From Chryseobacterium contaminans (GTDB lineage Bacteria; Bacteroidota; Bacteroidia; Flavobacteriales; Weeksellaceae), in the NCBI RefSeq assembly GCF_001684955.1, contig NZ_MAYF01000179.1:1-37876 (forward strand): a stretch of 37,876 nucleotides of DNA. The letters run 5' to 3'. Position 1 is the stretch's first letter; each line of letters opens with the position of its first letter. The notes under the pieces were generated by a model. It saw only the letters and a list, made by a program, of their open reading frames with translations, was not told where the DNA came from and searched no databases. The translations under genes were made by a program, and so were the position numbers. Shown here in pieces: positions 33,505 to 37,876 of the stretch.

Positions 33505-36000
33505 ATGAAAAAAAATATTCTATCGGTATGTTTATTAGTTTTCTCTTTATCTGGAAAGGCTTTTGCACAAACTGAGACTTCCGGAAGAGAAAAAATATAT
33601 AAAGCTACCCATACAAAAAGTACTGAACTGAAGCATACGAAACTGAAAGTTAATTTTGATTATCAGAAGGAACAGATGAATGGAGAAGAGTGGCTCACAG
33701 CATCTCCCTATTTTTATCCATCAGATTCATTGATACTGGATGCAAAAGGTATGTTGATTCATGAGATAGCAATGGATAGGGAAGGAAGCCGTATTCCATT
33801 AAAATACCACTACAGTGACAATATTCTTAGAATCAATCTTGATAGAACATATCAACAAAATCAGGATTATACGGTTTATATCAAATATACTTCCAGACCT
33901 AATGTAGTAGAAGAGCAGGGAAGTCCGGCGAAAGGGCTTTATTTCATTAACGCAGATGGTAAAGATTCTGATAAGCCTACTCAGATCTGGACAGATGGTG
34001 AATCTGAATTCTCATCAGTATGGTTTCCAACGATAGATAAACCTAATCAAAAAACTACCCAGGAAATTTATATGACCGTTCCGGACAAATATATTACCCT
34101 TTCTAATGGTATTTTAAAAGAGTCCCAAAAAGTGCCTGGTAATATGAGAACGGATCATTGGGTAATGGAGAAAAGGCATGCGGTGTATCTTTTCTTTATG
34201 GGGATAGGAGAATATAGTGTTGTAAAAGATAAATGGAGGAATGTTCCGATAGATTATTATATAGAAAAGGAATATGAGCCTTATGCCAGACAGATCTACG
34301 GAAATACTCCTGAAATGATGGAATTTTTCTCTAAGAAGCTAAATTATGATTATCCCTGGCCCAAATATTCACAGATTACCGGAAGAGACTATCCAAGTGT
34401 AGCCATGGAAAATACGACTGCTACTATTCATAATATGGGCGTAATGCAGAAGCCAGGACAATTAATTGATGAAAATAAATGGGAAGAATATATTGCTCAT
34501 GAGTTGTTCCATCATTGGTTCGGGGATCTGGTAACTGCAGAGAGCTGGAGTAATCTTACCCTGAACGAGTCATTTGCAAATTATTCCCAATATCTCTGGA
34601 ATGAATATAAATATGGGAAAGACCAGGCAGATTATCATTTACTATCGAATGTCAATAAATATTTTAATAGTCCTTCAAATTTTAAAAAAGATCTTGTGAG
34701 ATTTACTTATGATTCTCCTGAAGATACTTTTGATGTAGTATCCTATGAAAAAGGAGGTGGAATTCTTCATATGCTGAGAAACTATTTGGGAGATGATGCC
34801 TTCTTCGCAGGGATAAGAGATTTTCTAAAAACCTATGAATATAAAAATGCAGAGGCTCAGCAATTAAGGTTATCATTTGAAAAAATATCCGGGAAGGATC
34901 TGAATTGGTTCTTTAATCAATGGTATTATGGGAGTGGAAATCCTAAATTACAATATTCATATACTTTTGAACCTGTTAAAAAACAAGTAGAAGTGATGAT
35001 TGACCAATCACAGGAAAAACCTTTTGAATTTCCTTTGGCAATAGATGTGTATGATAATGGAAAGCCGGTACGGTATAATGTATGGGTAAATGCTCAGGCA
35101 AAAAATAGTTTTAATTTTAATGTTTCCACAAAGCCTGATTTGATTAATATTAACGCTGATGGAGTATTACTTTCTGAAATTACAGATAAAAAAACGGCCG
35201 AACAAAATCTGATTCAGTTTACTCATTCCAAAGAATTTTTAAGCCGTTATAAAGCATTGGTAGGTATTAAGGAGGATTTGAATAATCCTGCATCTGTTAA
35301 ATTGTTATCTGCAGCTTTAAAAGATCCTTTCTTTAGAATCAGAATTAAGGCCTTGGAATTATTGGATCTTACAGACGCGAAGCAAAATAAGTATCTGATT
35401 GCGGATGTTGAAAAAATAGCTGCTGAGGATTCAAAAACGTTGGTGCAGGCAGCAGCCATTTCTGCTCTGTCTAAGACCAAAAATAAAAAGTACCTGCCAC
35501 TATTCGAAAAAGGAATGAATGAGGTATCCAATGCAGTAAAAGCTAATTCATTTCTTGCTATCTTGGCTACAGATCCTTCAAAAGTCAAAACTCTGACTAA
35601 TAAAATAGATCTCTCACAAGCCTCTAGGGATATGGTTGTTAAAATGCTTCCCGCTGTTATTGAGAACAAAATAGATTCTCAAATGCAATATACGGTCTCC
35701 ATTGTGGCTCTTTATCCATTGGTAAAACTACGTAATCCGGTATTGGGGAAATTTGCAGAAGAAGGATTCAATAGAATTATGGAGTCTGATGATTTAGCAG
35801 CAACAAAGGGAATTGTCAATGTTTTAAATCAGGAAAAAAATGAACTGACAAAAGATGCTGAGATTAAAAAGGAAATTTATACTGCATTGGAAGCAGGGTT
35901 GAATAAAAAGAATGAACTTTTAAAAAACAAGCCACAAAATCAGGAGAACATTAGTAAACAGATTGCGGTATTGAAACAAATAATAACTAAATATAAATAA
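33505..36000 (+). CDS. M1 family metallopeptidase (aminopeptidase N-like)
   Basis: A zinc aminopeptidase of 831 residues. The signal peptide starts at the ATG at 33505 (MKKNILSVCLLVFSLSGKAFAQ); the frame open 11 codons further upstream lacks a signal sequence. The order is an N-terminal beta domain, the substrate exopeptidase motif PSVAMENTTA (the GAMEN equivalent), then the zinc site H332ELFHH with the third ligand E355 (LTLNESFA), spaced as in the family. The YEKGGGILHML segment carries the catalytic tyrosine region. The last 250 residues are repetitive helices, like the HEAT-type C-terminal domain. It is exported and probably degrades peptides in the periplasm or at the surface. Confidence 0.95.
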   Translation: MKKNILSVCLLVFSLSGKAFAQTETSGREKIYKATHTKSTELKHTKLKVNFDYQKEQMNGEEWLTASPYFYPSDSLILDAKGMLIHEIAMDREGSRIPLKYHYSDNILRINLDRTYQQNQDYTVYIKYTSRPNVVEEQGSPAKGLYFINADGKDSDKPTQIWTDGESEFSSVWFPTIDKPNQKTTQEIYMTVPDKYITLSNGILKESQKVPGNMRTDHWVMEKRHAVYLFFMGIGEYSVVKDKWRNVPIDYYIEKEYEPYARQIYGNTPEMMEFFSKKLNYDYPWPKYSQITGRDYPSVAMENTTATIHNMGVMQKPGQLIDENKWEEYIAHELFHHWFGDLVTAESWSNLTLNESFANYSQYLWNEYKYGKDQADYHLLSNVNKYFNSPSNFKKDLVRFTYDSPEDTFDVVSYEKGGGILHMLRNYLGDDAFFAGIRDFLKTYEYKNAEAQQLRLSFEKISGKDLNWFFNQWYYGSGNPKLQYSYTFEPVKKQVEVMIDQSQEKPFEFPLAIDVYDNGKPVRYNVWVNAQAKNSFNFNVSTKPDLININADGVLLSEITDKKTAEQNLIQFTHSKEFLSRYKALVGIKEDLNNPASVKLLSAALKDPFFRIRIKALELLDLTDAKQNKYLIADVEKIAAEDSKTLVQAAAISALSKTKNKKYLPLFEKGMNEVSNAVKANSFLAILATDPSKVKTLTNKIDLSQASRDMVVKMLPAVIENKIDSQMQYTVSIVALYPLVKLRNPVLGKFAEEGFNRIMESDDLAATKGIVNVLNQEKNELTKDAEIKKEIYTALEAGLNKKNELLKNKPQNQENISKQIAVLKQIITKYK

Positions 36001-36022
36001 CTTTGTAAGGTATTCTAAAAAC

Positions 36023-36046
36023 AAATCCCGAATTTCTTCGGGATTT
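36023..36046. terminator. Intrinsic terminator after the M1 peptidase gene
   Basis: aaatcccgaa, loop tttc, ttcgggattt, then a T run on the right and A run on the left, so it could work both ways. A minus-strand frame ends directly beyond it at 36057. Confidence 0.92.
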
Positions 36047-36056
36047 ATTTTTTTAA

Positions 36057-36215
36057 TCAAATTAATTCTTCTTTTTTCAAAAGGGAAATAATTCGTCGTA
36101 AAAAATGATTGGATAATTCAGTCTTGTTTTTTTTTGCAGAAGATGGCGTACTTCTTTTCAGAAGTGCGTTTTTTTGATTCTCATGGTTAGTTTGTGGTTG
36201 ATCTTCTGCAATCAT
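36057..36215 (-). CDS. Doubtful small basic protein
   Basis: The longer frame to 36338 needs a TTG start; the ATG at 36215 gives 52 residues (MIAEDQPQTNHENQKNALLK, then RSTPSSAKKNKTELSNHFLR, then RIISLLKKEELI). It is rich in K, N and R and resembles nothing that I know. Support is limited to its stop lying right beside the terminator at 36023-36046. Against it, there is no promoter box and a plus-strand terminator hairpin and an inverted repeat run through its middle. It may equally be non-coding. 36216-36370 shows nothing else. Confidence 0.22.
   Translation of the reverse strand: MIAEDQPQTNHENQKNALLKRSTPSSAKKNKTELSNHFLRRIISLLKKEELI
36134..36211. repeat. Nested inverted repeat enclosing a plus-strand terminator hairpin
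   Basis: Outer arms TTGCAGAAGAT (36134-36144) and ATCTTCTGCAA (36201-36211) are perfect complements, 56 bases apart. Inside is CGTACTTC (36147-36154), loop ttttca, GAAGTGCG (36161-36168) and a T run (36169-36175), an 8-bp stem with one U-G pair that reads as a strong terminator on the plus strand. No plus-strand gene ends just before it, since the M1 gene already has its own terminator, so it could be the end of a small RNA or a relic of a lost gene. Confidence 0.5.
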
Positions 36216-36370
36216 TTGTTTTCTAGTGTTTTTACCCCTTCGTTCTCTTTGCAAACTTATCACTAATACCACAGAAATAACATCCGTATTTTCACGGTAT
36301 TTTGAATGGGATTTTCCCTGAAGATAGAAATTATCCAATTTTATAAAATAGTTTATTTTGGTGTAATTTA

Positions 36371-36398
36371 TTGATTAAGAAAATAATGCGTATATTTA
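36371..36398 (+). promoter_or_regulatory. Putative promoter of the small cysteine-rich peptide gene
   Basis: TTG (36371-36373), 17 bases, TATATTTA (36391-36398), one mismatch from TANNTTTG. It leaves a leader of about 70 bases before the ATG at 36476. Confidence 0.4.
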
Positions 36399-36475
36399 AA
36401 TCTCCATAAAAGGAAATAACATAGAGGTGTCCGAAAATCTTAAAGAGTAGGAAATTAATACTAAACAAAATAATT

Positions 36476-36634
36476 ATGAAAAATTCAAAAAAACTTTCAA
36501 GAGGAGAAATGAAAACTGTACAAGGTGCAGCTGTTAGAGGGTGTAATCCACAGATATTTTGTACCAGTCTACAGACAAAGTGTTGCCCAGGATGGGTATG
36601 TGCCGGTATAAGACAATATTGTATAGCCATATAA
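36476..36634 (+). CDS. Bacteriocin-like small peptide with a six-cysteine, knottin-spaced core
   Basis: This 52-residue precursor starts at an ATG (36476) and ends with TAA (36632-36634). The N-terminus MKNSKKLSRGEMKTVQGA resembles flavobacterial bacteriocin-like leaders (a KKLSREEMKxIxGG pattern), with Gly17-Ala18 as the likely cleavage site instead of Gly-Gly. The expected mature peptide has 34 residues, is basic (two Arg, one Lys, no acidic residues) and holds Cys23, Cys29, Cys36, Cys37, Cys42 and Cys49. The spacing is C-x5-C-x6-CC-x4-C-x6-C, with KCCPGWVC in the middle, as in inhibitor cystine knot peptides. It would be made in the cytoplasm, cleaved and exported by a C39-type transporter, and oxidised outside; no such transporter or immunity gene is evident nearby. 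Promoter and terminator frame it as a single gene. Function is unknown: antimicrobial, signal or toxin are all open. Confidence 0.78.
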   Translation: MKNSKKLSRGEMKTVQGAAVRGCNPQIFCTSLQTKCCPGWVCAGIRQYCIAI

Positions 36635-36666
36635 TGATTTTTACATAAAATTTGGATATACCTAAG

Positions 36667-36697
36667 AAAAAGAGAGCAATTAATTGTTCTCTTTTTT
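36667..36697 (+). terminator. Intrinsic terminator of the small peptide gene
   Basis: gagagcaatt and aattgttctc pair through one G-U wobble, with flanking A and T runs. It follows the peptide stop (36634) by about 33 bases. Confidence 0.85.
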
Positions 36698-36745
36698 GTA
36701 TCTTATATTGAGCAAAACCAAGGGTTAGAAAAGTTTTAAAATCCG

Positions 36746-36753
36746 TAAATTTG
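36746..36753 (+). promoter_or_regulatory. Putative -7 box TAAATTTG for the O-methyltransferase
   Basis: Matches TANNTTTG, 16 bases before the ATG at 36770. No clear -33 element. Confidence 0.42.
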
Positions 36754-36769
36754 TTTAAATTAAAATGGT

Positions 36770-37417
36770 ATGAGTTTTTTTGAAGAAAAGAATCCTGAAA
36801 TGGATAGATATCTGGAAGCACACGCTTCCTCAGAATCCGAAATTCTGAAAAAGCTGAGAAGGGAGACTTATCAGAAAACGACACAGCCTCATATGATTTC
36901 AGGCTATCAGCAAGGAAGATTACTAACAATTGTTTCCCAAATGCTGCAACCTAAAAACGTTCTTGAAATTGGTACATTTACCGGATATGCTACTTTATGT
37001 TTGGCTTCAGGACTGGCAAAAGATGGTAAAATTACCACATTGGATGTGAATGAAGATCTGGCTTATTTACCCAAAAAATATTTCGAATCCAGCGAATATG
37101 CTCATCAGATTGATTTTAAACTTCAGGATGCTAAAGAATTTTTGAAAGAAACAGACGAGTTTTTTGATTTGATCTTTGTAGATGCTGATAAAGAAAATTA
37201 TGCAGAATATTTCAAACTGTTAAAACCCCATACAAAGTCAGGATCAGTAGTGATGTTTGACAATGTCCTGTGGTATGGAAAAGTATTGGAAGAAAACCCA
37301 AAGTTGAAATCTACACAGTCTATTCAGGAATTGAATGATTTAGCAGCAAAAGACGAAGATTTTGAAAATCTTATTTTACCTTTGCGGGATGGAGTCAACT
37401 TCCTTCGCAGGAAGTAA
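36770..37417 (+). CDS. SAM-dependent O-methyltransferase (catechol/caffeoyl-CoA type)
   Basis: A 215-residue class I methyltransferase. The SAM-binding motif is VLEIGTFTGYATLCLA (about 65-80), TTLDVNEDL follows, and the metal-dependent O-methyltransferase signature is seen as LIFVDADKENYAEYF and VMFDNVLWYGKV, which supply acidic metal ligands. It resembles the YrrM/caffeoyl-CoA OMT branch that methylates hydroxyl groups on catechols or on tRNA hydroxyuridine; I cannot choose between these by eye. It is a single gene, followed by a long hairpin. Confidence 0.92.
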   Translation: MSFFEEKNPEMDRYLEAHASSESEILKKLRRETYQKTTQPHMISGYQQGRLLTIVSQMLQPKNVLEIGTFTGYATLCLASGLAKDGKITTLDVNEDLAYLPKKYFESSEYAHQIDFKLQDAKEFLKETDEFFDLIFVDADKENYAEYFKLLKPHTKSGSVVMFDNVLWYGKVLEENPKLKSTQSIQELNDLAAKDEDFENLILPLRDGVNFLRRK

Positions 37418-37429
37418 TTAAATGAAAAG

Positions 37430-37479
37430 ATTAAGAGATTTAGAAATGAACCAGTAATGTAGTTTCTAAATCTCTTAAT
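37430..37479 (+). terminator. 17-bp perfect stem-loop after the O-methyltransferase gene
   Basis: Arm 37430-37446 is the exact complement of 37463-37479, with a 16-base loop. Only a short T run follows, so termination is likely but not certain. Part of the left arm (atttagaaa) can also pair with 37488-37496, which overlaps the ATG at 37495 of the next gene. Confidence 0.6.
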
Positions 37480-37503
37480 TTTCCTAATTTCTAAATGAAT
37501 AAA

Positions 37504-37876
37504 ATGAATAAAGGAATTTGTATCGTAACAGTGGCACCAGTTCGTGCAGAAGGTTCTGACAGGGCAGAGATTGTTACAGAAATATTGTTTGGGGAAAGTG
37601 CAGATATTTTGGAAGTTAATAAGAACTGGACCAAAATAAAAATGCATTATGATGGTTATGAAGGATGGATGGATACCAAGCAACTGAAACCTGTGACTGA
37701 TGAAGAATTGGCCAATAGAAAAGTTACTGTGGTAACTGAAGATTTCTCTTCTGTATTAATGAATGATGGTAAAACCTTGCTATCTATGGGATCTGAAGTG
37801 GAATTTCCTGTGGTGGCCTCAAGGAGAAGCCATGATGTGAGGGAGAGTATTGCTCTTACTGCTAAAGAATTTCTTA
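37504..37876 (+). CDS. SH3-domain protein, probably NlpC/P60 (C40) peptidase, N-terminal part only
   Basis: The frame begins at an ATG at 37504 (MNKGICIVTVAPVRAEGSDR); an in-frame ATG at 37495 would add three residues. It runs off the right edge after 124 codons. The visible part is a bacterial SH3-like domain (TEILFGESADILEVNKNWTK, then YEGWMDTKQLKPVTDEE), which in Flavobacteriales commonly precedes an NlpC/P60 cysteine-peptidase domain acting on peptidoglycan. The catalytic domain is not in the window, so the enzyme call is inference. No signal peptide is apparent. It lies downstream of a long hairpin after the O-methyltransferase. Confidence 0.72.
   Translation, partial: MNKGICIVTVAPVRAEGSDRAEIVTEILFGESADILEVNKNWTKIKMHYDGYEGWMDTKQLKPVTDEELANRKVTVVTEDFSSVLMNDGKTLLSMGSEVEFPVVASRRSHDVRESIALTAKEFL

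Noticed and set aside
36331..36929. Two minus-strand frames opposite the peptide gene and the O-methyltransferase
   Set aside because: They are antisense to better supported plus-strand genes, have no promoter box, and their composition looks like a reverse reading of coding DNA.
37422..37457. 11-codon frame (MKRLRDLEMNQ) in the hairpin after the O-methyltransferase
   Set aside because: It coincides with the stem-loop arm and is explained by that structure.

Overview
The window looks like chromosome of a Bacteroidota bacterium, most likely Chryseobacterium or a close Flavobacteriales relative. The evidence is AT-rich DNA, a type IX secretion (type B sorting) C-terminus, lipoproteins with basic residues after the cysteine, almost no Shine-Dalgarno sites, and repeated TANNTTTG promoter boxes just upstream of start codons. 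I see no rRNA, tRNA, insertion sequence, prophage or CRISPR array. Most genes are core housekeeping genes in short operons separated by clear intrinsic terminators.

Layout. 1-3.7 kb: a family of large secreted IgGFc-binding/type B sorting proteins on the minus strand (one cut by the window edge, one complete, one collapsed relic). 3.7-8.1 kb: tsf, a secreted basic protein of unknown role, accA and gltX. 8.3-12.2 kb: four glycosyltransferases, three in a coupled minus-strand operon and one divergent. 12.2-16.3 kb: rocD, a YdcF-like protein, and a Crp/Fnr regulator with an FAD monooxygenase. 16.5-20.5 kb: pdxA, DUF177, rpmF, accB and accC on the minus strand. 20.6-23.3 kb: ribE, an orphan histidine kinase and trmN6 as a tight plus-strand operon. 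23.3-25.6 kb: ftsE, rpmH and an nrnA-like DHH phosphoesterase. 25.7-28.7 kb: patatin, lipoprotein, alpha/beta hydrolase and a lone exbD. 29-32.4 kb: dsbD and tilS. 32.4-36 kb: an OmpA-like lipoprotein and an M1 aminopeptidase. 36-37.9 kb: a small cysteine-rich peptide gene, an O-methyltransferase and the start of an SH3/probable NlpC-P60 protein.

How the genes work together. accA, accB and accC encode three of the four acetyl-CoA carboxylase polypeptides but lie in two places, and accD is absent. tsf, rpmF, rpmH, gltX, tilS and trmN6 serve translation. pdxA and ribE make cofactors. The glycosyltransferases probably build a surface glycan.

The most novel item is a 52-codon gene at 36476-36634. 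It has a bacteriocin-type leader ending in Gly-Ala, followed by a cationic core whose six cysteines have the spacing of an inhibitor cystine knot. Other items worth a look are the deleted third copy of the adhesin-like gene, interleaved divergent promoters in a 46-bp gap, a palindrome placed like a Crp/Fnr activator site, and an unexplained nested inverted repeat with a terminator at 36.1-36.2 kb. Several start codons were moved downstream because the longest reading frame began at a TTG inside a promoter box or ran into a neighbouring gene.
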